The notes beneath the pieces were generated by a model. That model saw only the letters and a program-made list of their open reading frames with translations. It had not been told where the DNA came from and ran no database searches. DNA of 52,670 nucleotides from Candidatus Binataceae bacterium (GTDB taxonomy: Bacteria > Desulfobacterota > Binatia > Binatales > Binataceae). Below, piece after piece: positions 16,328-25,679 of the stretch; positions within the stretch are counted from its first letter, which is position 1; each line of letters starts with the position of its first letter. The stretch covers positions 1-52,670 of the forward strand of contig DASXMJ010000076.1 of the NCBI GenBank assembly GCA_036495685.1, read 5' to 3'. A program made the translations under genes and the position numbers.

Positions 16328-17242
16328 CTATGCTCGACGCTGTGCGGCGGCTAGACGCTCGATGGTCGTGGCAATCTCACTCAACAGCTTCGCCAACGGG
16401 CTGTCGGCGAATTCATGAATGAATAGCCTGCCGCGATCGGACGCTTCGGCAAGGCGCGGATCGAACGGAAGGCGTCCGATCACCGGCAGTTCCAGGTCAC
16501 TCGCAGCGCCCGCGAGATTGCCCTCGGGCATCAGTGGGCGCACTGCACGGCATCCGTCGCAGTTGAAGCCCGCCATGTTCTCGATTAGTCCGACCACCGG
16601 GACGTCGATACGACGCGCCACCCGCACCGCCTGCTGAGTCGCTTTGACCGATTGCGCCGAGGAATGGCTCACCATCACGATCCCATGCGGCTGCACCATG
16701 CGCGCGACCGCGTACAAGTCCTCAATGCCGGGAGCAAGGTCGATCAGCACGAAATCGAGCGACCCCAACCGCGCCTGGGTTAGCATCTGAAACAGCGCAT
16801 CCGACTCCCTGGTTGCGGTCGGCCGGGCCCGGGGCGTCGGCTGAGGCTCATTTTCGGGCTCGACAAACGCGACCGGCGGCGGCTCGGCGTTGGCGAGCAG
16901 ATCGCTTGAAACCACGCGCAACCCGTGGGGTCCGGCCGCGGGTTCGATACCTTCCACCAGCGGCAACCCGCGCGGCTGCTTCATGCCCAGCATCCCGATG
17001 ATACTGGGGGAGTTCAGGTCGGCGTCCACGATCGCAACCTTCTTGCCGCGACGCGCGAGCGCCGCCCCTACATTTGCCGTGATTATGCTCTTGCCCACGC
17101 CGCCCTTGGCGCTGGCAATGAGCAAAGTGGCTCCGATTTCGGCCAGGTTTTCCCGGATGCGATCGGAGCGGCTCTCGGGGCGGTACGTTTCGCCCGAATC
17201 CGCGCCGTCTGCGAACTCGCTGAAGATTCTCATCTCGGCCAT
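16328..17242 (-). CDS. Mrp/ParA-type P-loop ATPase, probable Fe-S cluster carrier
   Basis: This 304-residue MinD/Mrp-superfamily ATPase has the deviant Walker A KGGVGKS at 46-52 (both lysines present), VDADLNSPSIIGMLG as switch I, and DFVLIDLAPGIEDLY as Walker B/switch II. Near residue 225, NMAGFNCDGC places a C-x-x-C pair exactly where Mrp/ApbC proteins carry their cluster-bridging cysteines. A variable Pro/Glu-rich insert lies around 120-145. The first ~35 residues are polar and lack the DUF59 domain of some Mrp proteins. This favours an Fe-S assembly factor over a chromosome-partition or cell-division ATPase, though flagellar FlhG-like ATPases are related. It is the last gene of the minus-strand block that starts at rnj. 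Confidence 0.85.
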   Translation of the reverse strand: MAEMRIFSEFADGADSGETYRPESRSDRIRENLAEIGATLLIASAKGGVGKSIITANVGAALARRGKKVAIVDADLNSPSIIGMLGMKQPRGLPLVEGIEPAAGPHGLRVVSSDLLANAEPPPVAFVEPENEPQPTPRARPTATRESDALFQMLTQARLGSLDFVLIDLAPGIEDLYAVARMVQPHGIVMVSHSSAQSVKATQQAVRVARRIDVPVVGLIENMAGFNCDGCRAVRPLMPEGNLAGAASDLELPVIGRLPFDPRLAEASDRGRLFIHEFADSPLAKLLSEIATTIERLAAAQRRA

Positions 17243-17340
17243 CGGAAATCAGTGGCGTCAGACCGACCACCGCTTCCCCCCAAACTGCTTTGTCCAGAGT
17301 GATGCCCCACGATCATACGCGCGAGCACCGGCAGACGCAT

Positions 17341-17367
17341 CCCAGCACGTAGGCAGCGGCTGCTGGG
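17341..17367 (-). terminator. possible hairpin downstream of the dksA-like gene
   Basis: A 7-bp inverted repeat (CCCAGCA / TGCTGGG, 13-nt loop) starts 17 bp past the stop of the dksA-like gene. There is no T-run, so it may be a weak or Rho-assisted terminator or a processing site. Confidence 0.3.
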
Positions 17368-17383
17368 GGCCTTTGCCGCTCTC

Positions 17384-17836
17384 TCAAGCGCTCTCCTCGT
17401 CCGCATCGGTCGAGCCGATCTTGCGATAGGTATTGCGCTCGTCATCGTAGCGCCGCTGGCTCTTCGCCTCGCGCTCCTGATCCTGCTGGCAATCGCGGCA
17501 CAGGCGGGTAAATGGCATCGCGTCGAGCCGTTCCTCGGCGATGTCGAGTCCGCAGGACTCGCACACCCCGTAGCTCCCATCATCCAGCCGTTCAAGTGCG
17601 TCGTCGATCTGCTTGATCTTGATACGCTCGCGATCGGAGAGGATGAAATTGATCTCACGGTCGCGCTCTTCGGACGCGAGATCGTAGGTATCCATTCCCT
17701 CGTCTTTGTTGCCCTCGCGTTCGGCACGGAGTTCCGAGTCGATTTCGCTGAGCAACTTGCTTTTCACGTCCTGGAGATGCTCACGCACCTTGGCCAGGAA
17801 TTTCTTGCGGCTCGCGGGGGCTGCTTTTTTTGCCAT
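17384..17836 (-). CDS. dksA: DksA/TraR-family RNA polymerase-binding transcription factor
   Basis: This 150-residue protein has the DksA layout: a long N-terminal coiled coil and a C4 zinc finger (C92, C95, C113, C116 in CESCG and CRDCQ). At the coiled-coil tip D49-T-Y-D52-L-A54 gives the DxxDxA motif that E. coli DksA inserts into the RNA polymerase secondary channel. This supports a true DksA role (ppGpp-linked control of transcription) rather than a short TraR-like protein. It follows rimO by 24 bp on the same strand. The start ATG at 17836 is preceded by a GGGTGG-type site. Confidence 0.88.
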   Translation of the reverse strand: MAKKAAPASRKKFLAKVREHLQDVKSKLLSEIDSELRAEREGNKDEGMDTYDLASEERDREINFILSDRERIKIKQIDDALERLDDGSYGVCESCGLDIAEERLDAMPFTRLCRDCQQDQEREAKSQRRYDDERNTYRKIGSTDADEESA

Positions 17837-17860
17837 GGCTTGCCACCCTTCTCCTATTGT

Positions 17861-19201
17861 TCACGCGAATGCTTCGGTTACCCGCGCGTGGAGGTCATAG
17901 CTGAGCGCCCGCTCGATTCGTGCGCGCACGAACTCGCCAGGCATGGCCTCTCCTTTCAGAAAGACCGCACCGTCGATTTCGGGCGCCTGCCCAGACGTTC
18001 GCCCGCGCATCCGCGTGGCGCGTCCGGGCAGCGGGCCCTCGACCAGCACTTCCATCTCGCGTCCCACCAGCTCGCGATTCTTCTTCAGTGATATTTGCGC
18101 CTGCGCCTCCATCAGTTCGGCCCGGCGGGCGCGCTTGACCCGCTCCGGGACCTGGCCGGAGTGCGAATACGCCGCGGTATCTTCCTCGCGCGAATAGGTG
18201 AATACACCGACCCGCTCGAACTCCACCTCGCGAACGAAACTCAGCAGGCGCGTAAACGCCGCATCGTCCTCACCCGGGAACCCGACGATGAACGATGTGC
18301 GTAGCGTCACGTTCGGAACCCGATAGCGGATGCGGTCCAGCAGTTTGCGCAGCGTCGCACCCGACCGCTCCCGTCGCATGGCTCGCAGCACATTGTCATC
18401 CGCATGTTGCAGGGGTATGTCGACGTACTTAACAACGTTGGGCAGGGTCGTAATTGCTTCCAGCAGATCGTCGGTAACGAAATTTGGATAGCAGTAGAGC
18501 AATCGCACCCACCGAATCCCGTCGACCGTCGCAAGCTTACGCAAGAGCTCCGCTAGCGATGACGGCGGATTCAGGTCACGCCCATAGGCAGTGAGGTCCT
18601 GGGCGATGAGGTTCAGTTCGCGCACGCCGGCGGCGGCGAGCGTTTGCGCCTCGGCGACCAGGTCCTCGACCGGCCGGCTTTCATGGAGGCCGCGAATCTT
18701 GGGGATGATGCAGAAGGCGCATCGATGGTTGCAGCCCTCGGAAATCTTCAGATACGAGGTAAAGAACTCGGGGGGACGTACTCGCGCCGAGTCCGCGCGC
18801 CCAAGCAGATGTGCGGCGCCGGAATAGGGAACCGAGCGCGTTTCCGGCAGTTCGGTGCGGCGGAGCAGATCCGCCAGTTCCAGGAAATTGCCCGTGCCCA
18901 CGAAAACATCGACCTCCGGCAGCATTTCCCGCAGCTCTGCCCCGTACCGCTGGGAAAGACATCCCGCGACCACGAGCCGGCGTCCCGCAGCGTGTTTCTT
19001 CACCTCGACCGCTTCCATGATCGCGTCGAGTGATTCTTTCTTGGCGGCTTCGATGAACGCACAGGTGTTCACCACCAGAACCTGCGCGGTCTCCGGATCC
19101 AAGGTCACCTCAAACCCGGCCTGGGTGAGCGCACCTAGCATCAATTCGCTATCCGCGAGATTCTTAGGGCAACCCAGTGTGAGGAGATGAACCTTTTCCA
19201 T
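17861..19201 (-). CDS. rimO: ribosomal protein S12 (Asp89) methylthiotransferase RimO
   Basis: RimO is a radical-SAM methylthiotransferase that modifies an aspartate of ribosomal protein S12. The N-terminal MTTase domain shows HLLTLGCPKNLADSELM, NTCAFIEAAKKES and VAGCLSQRY, whose cysteines ligate the auxiliary 4Fe-4S cluster. The radical-SAM motif is CNHRCAFC. A TRAM-like C-terminal segment follows (GREMEVLVEGPL through EFVRARIERA). CPKN with SEL favours RimO over MiaB. The start is set at the ATG at 19201, where conserved sequence begins; an upstream in-frame start adds 19 unrelated residues. The protein is 446 residues, the normal length. Confidence 0.95.
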   Translation of the reverse strand: MEKVHLLTLGCPKNLADSELMLGALTQAGFEVTLDPETAQVLVVNTCAFIEAAKKESLDAIMEAVEVKKHAAGRRLVVAGCLSQRYGAELREMLPEVDVFVGTGNFLELADLLRRTELPETRSVPYSGAAHLLGRADSARVRPPEFFTSYLKISEGCNHRCAFCIIPKIRGLHESRPVEDLVAEAQTLAAAGVRELNLIAQDLTAYGRDLNPPSSLAELLRKLATVDGIRWVRLLYCYPNFVTDDLLEAITTLPNVVKYVDIPLQHADDNVLRAMRRERSGATLRKLLDRIRYRVPNVTLRTSFIVGFPGEDDAAFTRLLSFVREVEFERVGVFTYSREEDTAAYSHSGQVPERVKRARRAELMEAQAQISLKKNRELVGREMEVLVEGPLPGRATRMRGRTSGQAPEIDGAVFLKGEAMPGEFVRARIERALSYDLHARVTEAFA

Positions 19202-19308
19202 GTAGCGCTCTACCCTTGAGGGGGCTTTATTTGTACTCGCCGTGTACGAGCGAAGCAATCTCTGAAAGCAAGCACGGTGCCAAACGCGCGATTTAGCTCT
19301 GAAACGCC

Positions 19309-20016
19309 TTATTTCAAGGATTCTGGCCGTACTATGTCGGCTCCTGGGGGTATCGCAAACTTGAAGAGCGAGTCTGAAACGGGCGTATTGTTCACGATGT
19401 CGGTGAACTTTAGGCTGGTAACATTGCCCAGCTGATCGATCACTCGAATCGTCTCCACATCATAGTTGTTTGAATCGAGTCCCAGCTCCACCGTGTTCCC
19501 TTCGCTCTTGGGCACCAGTTTGAGATTGGTAAGCCCATTGCTGGCGCCGTCCAACAGCGAGGCGTTGAAGTCTTTAGCAACATCGCCCGCGCCCAGTAAA
19601 AATTCCGTGGCCCCGGGCGAACGCAGCGCCTGGGCGAGTGGAGCCTCCACAACCTGATTTAGCTCCGGGTCATAGTTGTAGAGCTGGGTGCCGTCGCTGA
19701 CGATCAGTTCCTTGGACGGCTCATCGAAGTCCCACCGCATCCGTCCGGGCTTGAGGAAGTACACGGTGCCCGTCCGTATGCGCTTGGGTGCACCGACCGG
19801 GGCAATTTCCTCGAAAAACTTGGCGCTGAAAGATCGGGTTTCGCGATAGTGTCGTTGCAGGCCGTCAAGGGCTTTCGCCAAGGTCTCGCCTCGGGCATAG
19901 GCCAGGCGAGGAGCGTACACCGAAAGCCCTGCTACCGAGAGCGCGAACGCTAGCCCGGCTAACTGGGGCAGGTTGAGTTTTCTGACGCCGCGCGCCTTTG
20001 ATGCTCCAACCGTCAC
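19309..20016 (-). CDS. lolA: outer-membrane lipoprotein carrier protein LolA
   Basis: LolA shuttles lipoproteins through the periplasm to the outer membrane, so its presence is direct evidence for a double-membrane cell. A signal sequence is visible (LAGLAFALSVAGLSVYAP, with cleavage probably after LAYA). The mature part has the LolA pattern: LQRHYRETRSFSAKFFEE, GTVYFLKPGRMRWDFDEP, LIVSDGTQLYNYDPELNQV and FTDIVNNTPVSDSLFKFAIP. At 235 residues it is a normal LolA. The start codon is GTG at 20016 and no clear ribosome site precedes it, so the start could be slightly different. It lies 45 bp after ftsK, as in many proteobacteria where ftsK and lolA are neighbours. Confidence 0.93.
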   Translation of the reverse strand: MTVGASKARGVRKLNLPQLAGLAFALSVAGLSVYAPRLAYARGETLAKALDGLQRHYRETRSFSAKFFEEIAPVGAPKRIRTGTVYFLKPGRMRWDFDEPSKELIVSDGTQLYNYDPELNQVVEAPLAQALRSPGATEFLLGAGDVAKDFNASLLDGASNGLTNLKLVPKSEGNTVELGLDSNNYDVETIRVIDQLGNVTSLKFTDIVNNTPVSDSLFKFAIPPGADIVRPESLK

Positions 20017-20061
20017 TGTATAAGGAGACGAACTTTGAACGCGCGCGCTTCACGCGCGTCG

Positions 20062-22227
20062 TTAGTTGGCGCTGCGAAGGCGTACCTCACGCGGCCGCGC
20101 GCCGTCCGCCGGCATGACGATACCCTCGCGTTCCATTTGCTCCACCATCCGCGCCGCACGATTGTAACCGATTCTCAGGCGCCGCTGGATCATGGAGATC
20201 GAAGCCTGGTTGGTTTCCATCACGATGCGGACCGCGTCATCGTACATTTCGTCGTGTTCCTGATCGCCCTCGGGGCTGCCATCCTCGCCGGGCGCGGTAG
20301 TTTCCAGAATTTCCATTCTATACTCGGGCGCCCCCTGCTCGCGCAGAAAATCCGTCAGCCTGCGGATTTCGTGCTCCGAAACGAAAGGTCCGTGCAGGCG
20401 GCGAAGCTTCGCGGTACCCGGTGGCAAGAACAACATGTCGCCCGCGCCGAGCAACCGCTCGGCGCCGATCGAATCCAGGATGGTGCGCGAGTCCACCCGG
20501 GAAGTCACCTGGAATGAGATGCGCGCCGGAAGATTCGCCTTTATCAGTCCGGTAATTACATCGACCGAGGGCCGCTGCGTGGCGAGAATCAGGTGAATTC
20601 CGGCAGCGCGCGCCTTGGCCGCGAGCCGCGAGATATCGCGCTCGATGGTCTTACCCTCGCTCAGCAGCAGATCGGCCAGCTCGTCGATTACGATCACGAT
20701 TTTCGAAAGTTTCCGATGCTCGAAGGGCTGCGCGGTCACTCCCTGCCCTTCGCTGGGGGCTGGGGGCTTCAACTCGACCGGCTTGGCTCCGGTCGCGAGC
20801 GCCTGGTTGTAGCTGTCGACATTTCGCACCCCGAACTCCCGCATCATCAGGTAACGGGTTTCCATCTCCTGCGTCGCCCACAACAGCGCGGCCGCCGCTT
20901 TAGCCGGATCAACTACCACCGGCACCAGCATGTGCGGGATATTCTCGTATACCGAAAGCTCGAGCATCTTGGGATCAATCAGGATAAATCGCACGTCGTC
21001 GGCGGTCGTATTGAACAAAATCGCCGCGATCATCGTGTGAATCGACACCGATTTACCGGTTCCGGTCGCCCCCGCGATCAACAGATGCGGCATCCGCGCC
21101 AGGTCGGCAGCCACCGGCCGCCCGGCAATATCTTTTCCCAGGGCAATGGTGAGCTGACTGTTCTCGGCGGAGAATTCCTCCGCTTCGAGAATTTCCCGCA
21201 GATAGACTCGCTCGCGCTTGCGGTTGGGAACCTCGATTCCGACCACCGCTTCGCCCGGCACCGGCGCCTGAATTCTCACGGCGGCGGCTCGTAGGGCCAT
21301 CGAGAGATCGTCCGAGAGATTCACGATCTGGCTGACTTTGATTCCCGACCCTGGTTCGAACTTATACATCGTGACGACCGGACCCGGTTGAACCTCTACC
21401 ACCCTCCCCACGACGCCAAAGTCTGCGAGCTTCTGTTCCAGCACGCGTGCGCTGCGCTCCAGCGTGGATTCATCAACCTGGGTGTGTTCGGCCGGCGGCA
21501 TGTCGAGCAGCGACGGCGGGGGGATCTTGTATGCGCCGCGGATGCGCGGTTTCGATGCCAGCGCATCTCTGCGCTTATCCCGCGAGGACAGTTCGCGGGT
21601 TTCGATCTTGCGTACCTTGAGCGGCGGTCGCTTTCCGTCAGGCTCCGCGCCCTCGTCCACGATCTCATCAGCGAGTTCGAAGATCCGCGGCGACCTGGGA
21701 AATTCATCATCGACCCCGCTTCCAGGCCGGACCTGCCCCCCATGCATTTTCGCCCAAGCCGCGGCCGCCAGTTCGGTCGGAGCGCGCTTGAGCATGAGCG
21801 CGAGCCCACACACCATCGCGAGCACCGCGACCAGATAACCTCCCGCCAGGTTCAGGGAAGCGGTCAACACACCCGCCGCCCACGCACCCGTCAGCCCCCC
21901 GATTCGTGGTTCACTCGGCTCGAAGAGACCCCCGGCGGTCGCCAACGCCGCCAGCAGGATCGCACCACCGAGCGCCTCACGGGCCAGGGTCAGCATTGGC
22001 GTACGGGTCCACACGCGGGCCGCCAGCGCCACCGCCAGTGCCAAACCGGCGTAGGCCGGATAACCGAGAACCGCACTAAGCGCGAAAGCGAGTGCCTCCC
22101 CTACCGGTCCGCCGAGATTGGGAACCCGTCCGACGTCGAGGCAGACAAGGCTAACCGTCGCGAATGCAACCAGCGCGATCAGGGCGAGCGCGCTCAGCTC
22201 TTCGACGATTCTGCTGCGGGGCGCCAC
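20062..22227 (-). CDS. ftsK: DNA translocase FtsK/SpoIIIE
   Basis: FtsK pumps chromosomal DNA through the closing septum and activates dimer resolution. About four transmembrane helices fall in the first ~160 residues, followed by a short linker. Conserved motor parts are GPVVTMYKFEPGSGIKVSQI, Walker A GATGTGKS near residue 385, Walker B IVIVIDELADLL near 510, and TQRPSVDVITGLIKANLPAR. The C-terminal gamma winged helix (SISMIQRRLRIGYNRAARM) reads the DNA orientation signals. The start is GTG at 22227. The frame is open upstream into rnj without another good start. At 721 residues with a short linker it is the SpoIIIE-like size. Confidence 0.95.
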   Translation of the reverse strand: MAPRSRIVEELSALALIALVAFATVSLVCLDVGRVPNLGGPVGEALAFALSAVLGYPAYAGLALAVALAARVWTRTPMLTLAREALGGAILLAALATAGGLFEPSEPRIGGLTGAWAAGVLTASLNLAGGYLVAVLAMVCGLALMLKRAPTELAAAAWAKMHGGQVRPGSGVDDEFPRSPRIFELADEIVDEGAEPDGKRPPLKVRKIETRELSSRDKRRDALASKPRIRGAYKIPPPSLLDMPPAEHTQVDESTLERSARVLEQKLADFGVVGRVVEVQPGPVVTMYKFEPGSGIKVSQIVNLSDDLSMALRAAAVRIQAPVPGEAVVGIEVPNRKRERVYLREILEAEEFSAENSQLTIALGKDIAGRPVAADLARMPHLLIAGATGTGKSVSIHTMIAAILFNTTADDVRFILIDPKMLELSVYENIPHMLVPVVVDPAKAAAALLWATQEMETRYLMMREFGVRNVDSYNQALATGAKPVELKPPAPSEGQGVTAQPFEHRKLSKIVIVIDELADLLLSEGKTIERDISRLAAKARAAGIHLILATQRPSVDVITGLIKANLPARISFQVTSRVDSRTILDSIGAERLLGAGDMLFLPPGTAKLRRLHGPFVSEHEIRRLTDFLREQGAPEYRMEILETTAPGEDGSPEGDQEHDEMYDDAVRIVMETNQASISMIQRRLRIGYNRAARMVEQMEREGIVMPADGARPREVRLRSAN

Positions 22228-22303
22228 CGTCTCTTCGAGCGCTGCCAGCGTGGGCGGCGGAGGAGTCTCGGAAGAAGATTTGGCGCTCTGGCGGGCGATC
22301 TTC

Positions 22304-23977
22304 CTACACCTCCACCACGTGCGGAACGACCAGCGGCCGCTTACCCAGTTCCTCGCTGAAGTAGCCGCGAATCGTCCGAACCACTTCGTCCTTCAGCGAG
22401 ATCGCGTCGGCGCGGTAAGGTCCGCCGATGTCGCGCAGCCGCGCCGCCAATTCATCGCGCGCGCGCCGCATATGCGCTGAGGTTCCGTCGCCACTCACCA
22501 GGCCCCGCGATACCAGGTCCGGTCCGGCGATTATTTGACCAGTCTTCGCGGAAACGATCAGGATCGCGGTGACAGTTCCTTCCTGAGCCAGTACCTTGCG
22601 CTCGCCCAGCACTGCGACATCGCCGCGCGCACCGCCCTCGTCGATCATCACGCGGCCTGCATCCACGCTCTGACCACGGTGAGCTTGCGCGCCATTCAGA
22701 ACCAGAGTGTCTCCGTCTTCAAGCAAGAAGCAATTGCGCTCCGCAATTCCCGCCTCGATCGCGAGCGCCACATGACGCGCGAGATGGCGAAATTCTCCGT
22801 GAATCGGCACGAAGTACTTGGGGCGCGTAAGCAAGAGCATCTCCGCCAGTTCGTCCCGGCTCGCGTGGCCGGATACGTGCACCGGCGCGACCGCGTCATA
22901 GAATACTTCGGCGCCGAGTTTGTACAGGCGATTGACGAGCGTGTTGATGGCGCGCTCGTTGCCGGGAATGAAGCGCGAGGAAAGCACCACCACGTCTTCG
23001 GGTTCGATCTGTACCCGCGGATGGGTGCCCCTTGAGAGTTTGGCCAGCGCCGAGAGCGGCTCGCCCTGGCTGCCGCTGGTCAGATAAGCAACTTTCCGCG
23101 GCTCCAGAAACTGGGCTTCGGCGGCTTCGACAAAGGCTCCCGGGTGAAGCGGCAGCTGTCCGCTTTCGAGACCCAGGCGGACACTTTCGCTTATCCGGCG
23201 CCCAAGCGGGGCTACGTGGCGTCCCATCTCCGCCGCCACTTCGGCGACCTGACGAAAGCGATGGAGATGCGAGGAGAACGCCGAGAGGAAAAACCGCTGG
23301 CGCGATCGCGACATGATTTCGCGCAAGACCGGTTTGAGCGAACTCTCGGAAGGGGAGCGCCCGGCGCGTTCCACGTTGGTCGAGTCGGAAAGCAACAGGA
23401 CAACTCCCTCGCGTCCCAGTTCCACGAACCGTTCGCGGTCGAAGACTCGACCGTCCACCGGGGCTTCATCGATTTTGAAATCTCCGGTGTGGACGATCGT
23501 TCCAGCCGGAGTGCGAATCGCAAGGGCGACGGAATCGGGCGTCGAATGGGTGACGCGAATCGGCTCGACTTCAAAAGGACCGGCGCGAAAAGGTCGCCGC
23601 GGCCAGATAGACACCAGCGAGACTTCCTCCGCAACTGAAGCCTCCGCAAAGCGGCGCCGAACAAACGCCAGGGTCAGATCAGTCCCATAGACGGGCACCT
23701 TGATGCGCCGAAGCAGATGCGGCAGCGCCCCGATATGATCCTCGTGCGCGTGGGTGAGGACGATTCCCTCAATCTTCACCCGGGTCCGCTCGAGCCAGGA
23801 GAATTCAGGGATAAGGACCCCGCCACCAAACTCAGGCTGGTCGGGAAACATCACCCCGCAATCGATGATAATCGCGCTGCCCGAGCACTCGATCGCCATC
23901 AAGTTGAGGCCGATCTCGCCCAACCCGCCGAGCGCAACCAATCTGACCGGAATGCCTATTGGAGAGCTCCCCGCCAT
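22304..23977 (-). CDS. rnj: ribonuclease J
   Basis: RNase J is a metallo-beta-lactamase-fold endo/5'-exoribonuclease in RNA decay and maturation. The signature metal motif is LTHAHEDHIGALPHLL near residue 78. Other typical blocks are GLGEIGLNLMAIE, IDCGVMFPDQPEFG (the usual RNase J start region), LLLSDSTNVERAG, YLTSGSQGEPLSALAKLSRG, HVSGHASRDELAEML and YFVPIHGEFRHL. GTG at 23980 and ATG at 23977 are adjacent in frame; I use the ATG. It heads the minus-strand block. Its presence next to ftsK in a Gram-negative is a useful hint to lineage, since many gammaproteobacteria lack it. Confidence 0.95.
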   Translation of the reverse strand: MAGSSPIGIPVRLVALGGLGEIGLNLMAIECSGSAIIIDCGVMFPDQPEFGGGVLIPEFSWLERTRVKIEGIVLTHAHEDHIGALPHLLRRIKVPVYGTDLTLAFVRRRFAEASVAEEVSLVSIWPRRPFRAGPFEVEPIRVTHSTPDSVALAIRTPAGTIVHTGDFKIDEAPVDGRVFDRERFVELGREGVVLLLSDSTNVERAGRSPSESSLKPVLREIMSRSRQRFFLSAFSSHLHRFRQVAEVAAEMGRHVAPLGRRISESVRLGLESGQLPLHPGAFVEAAEAQFLEPRKVAYLTSGSQGEPLSALAKLSRGTHPRVQIEPEDVVVLSSRFIPGNERAINTLVNRLYKLGAEVFYDAVAPVHVSGHASRDELAEMLLLTRPKYFVPIHGEFRHLARHVALAIEAGIAERNCFLLEDGDTLVLNGAQAHRGQSVDAGRVMIDEGGARGDVAVLGERKVLAQEGTVTAILIVSAKTGQIIAGPDLVSRGLVSGDGTSAHMRRARDELAARLRDIGGPYRADAISLKDEVVRTIRGYFSEELGKRPLVVPHVVEV

Positions 23978-24076
23978 CACCCTTGCCCGCCCTGCCGCTG
24001 CACCAAATGAAATTATATAGCGCGTCGGACAGAGCCGAAAGTCGCGACTGGCGGGGTCACGGCCCGCTCTCGGCGG

Positions 24077-24350
24077 TCAGAAAGACGCAGTGAGTCTTCG
24101 ATACGACACCGAATAGGCCCCGGGGCGAGCTTCAAGCAGCGATCGTCCGAGGGCTCGATGCGGTCGATGAGGCGAATCGGGTCGAAGATCAGAGTGCGCT
24201 GCAGCGCATCACTGTTCTACGCGATCTTGCGCACTTCGATCGTCCCCAGTTCAACCAGGGGTCGCGTATCGGGCCAGGTTCTCCGGCATAGTTCACCTTT
24301 TGCCCCAGTCTGCACGTGGTCCTTTAGGTTTCCACCTGATGCGACGCCTG
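24077..24350 (-). pseudogene. catalase-family C-terminal remnant, broken
   Basis: In the minus-strand frame TWPDTRPLVELGTIEVRKI is followed by a TAG at 24217-24219. The same frame continues DALQRTLIFDPIRLIDRIEP and SDD. Near 24115 the homology shifts one frame to AYSVSYRRLTASF and ends at a TGA at 24077-24079. These are, in order, the blocks that close catalase-family proteins of the small SrpA-like type as I recall them (WP..R..VELG.L, then LVFDP.R..DGIE.SDDP, then AYSVS..RR). One stop and one frameshift make it non-functional. The heme-binding N-terminal part is not visible upstream; ssb occupies that side. Confidence 0.55.
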
Positions 24351-24422
24351 TGCAAAGGCTCGCAGTGACTCGCTTGCCTATGCATAAACCTGAGAATAGC
24401 TTCAGCCGAGGAGGTGGCGCGC

Positions 24423-24863
24423 ATGTCCGTAAACAAGGTTCTTTTGATCGGCAATCTCGGACGAGATCCCGAAGTCCGCTACCTACCGTCCGGCAACCCC
24501 GTGGCAAACTTTTCCATCGCGACCAGCGAAAATTACACCGATCGCAACGGCACCAAGCAGGAGCGCACCGACTGGCACAACATCGTTGTCTACGGCAAGC
24601 AGGCGGAGCTCTGCGGACAATACCTCAAAAAAGGCCGCCAGGTTTTTGTGGAGGGGCGAATTTCATATCGAAACTATGAAGCCAAAGACGGGACCGGCAA
24701 ACGCTACGTAACCGACATCGTGGCTCAACGCGTGCAGTTCTTGGGTGGACGGGCCGGCGCGGGAGCCGATGACCTCGGGGACTTGGGCGGCGGCCGCGGT
24801 GGCGTGGGCCAACCGGGTGGCGGCGACCTGCCACCGATGGACGACGAGGATATCCCGTTCTGA
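24423..24863 (+). CDS. ssb: single-stranded DNA-binding protein
   Basis: SSB coats single-stranded DNA in replication, repair and recombination. Residues 1-~110 are the OB fold with MSVNKVLLIGNLGRDPEVRY, PVANFSIATSENYTD, RTDWHNIVVYGKQAELCGQY and GRQVFVEGRISYRNY. A Gly/Asp-rich linker leads to the acidic tip DDEDIPF that recruits partner proteins. The ATG at 24423 is the best start: AGGAGG stands about eight bases before it and MSVNKV is canonical; a GTG three codons upstream overlaps the ribosome site. The protein is 146 residues. It is a stand-alone gene here, not next to uvrA or rpsF/rpsR. Confidence 0.96.
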   Translation: MSVNKVLLIGNLGRDPEVRYLPSGNPVANFSIATSENYTDRNGTKQERTDWHNIVVYGKQAELCGQYLKKGRQVFVEGRISYRNYEAKDGTGKRYVTDIVAQRVQFLGGRAGAGADDLGDLGGGRGGVGQPGGGDLPPMDDEDIPF

Positions 24864-25679
24864 CCTCGCAGTAGCGGTTTTCAGATCGCAGCGGCGGTAA
24901 ATTGCGCCACGATCGACTGGTCGTGCGGATAAGAGCCATCGCAGGTGAACTGCCCGCCAACTCTCGGCACACCAACAGCTGGCCGCTGGCCAACAAGCTT
25001 AAGGGCTTGATTAACGCCGGATTGGACACCTGCTGATCTCGAATTGTTCGAGCACGAAATGCAAGCGCGTCAAACTCCATCTGGCGGCCACGATTACCTT
25101 CTCTACATAGAGAAGATGAAGTGAGTAGTGGAGCTGAAGGGGACACGATTGGGCGCATAGCCACAATCGTAACGACTCCGTTGTTTACAGGAGCAGCACC
25201 TGGCGTACATCTGCCGTCACAGTTGCGATCTCGACGGATAACCGGATTGGCTTGATTATTGTTGGCTGCATGAAGGTGTTGGCGAAGGAGCGGATGGACC
25301 CTACGCAGGGGCTTGATCCATTCCGAGGAACGCTGCGTGTCCCAAGGTCAGGGTTTGGGACCGAGGGCTGGCCCCTCACGAGTCAGGCGTATCGACAAAT
25401 GATCGCATGGAAGTGAGGTCGCATGTTCGGGACGGAAGAACTCGGTCCTGACGAATTAAACCGGAGTGCCGAGACGGGGCCACTAATCAGACTGGCTTCG
25501 ATCATGCAGCGCGCCCAAGGCGATAACTCGGTCAGCTGCGGAGCGGGCGCCGAGAGGAGGAGCGGTGCGGGAGCGACAGCTGGGGCAGCGATGGGCGCGA
25601 CTAGCAACGCTATTGACGGTAATACCGAAAAGGGAGGTGCCGTCGCAGGCGAGTTAGTCGGAGCCCCGCCTCACAACGA
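24864..25679. other. 816-bp region without a supportable gene
   Basis: No intact gene stands out. Short open stretches exist on the plus strand: one ending at about 25119 (ELFEHEMQARQTPSGGHDYL in its reading) and one ending at about 25415 (AISTDNRIGLIIVGCMKVL). Both are under 100 codons, lack a ribosome site and match no family I know. A 113-codon frame from 25423 with low-complexity Gly/Ala content runs antisense into the DUF309 gene. Together with the catalase remnant upstream of ssb this looks like a decayed stretch. Confidence 0.5.

Noticed and set aside
24625..25164. Minus-strand frame of 179 codons
   Set aside because: Its second half is antisense to ssb and reads as Arg/Pro-rich shadow sequence; the first half has no motif.
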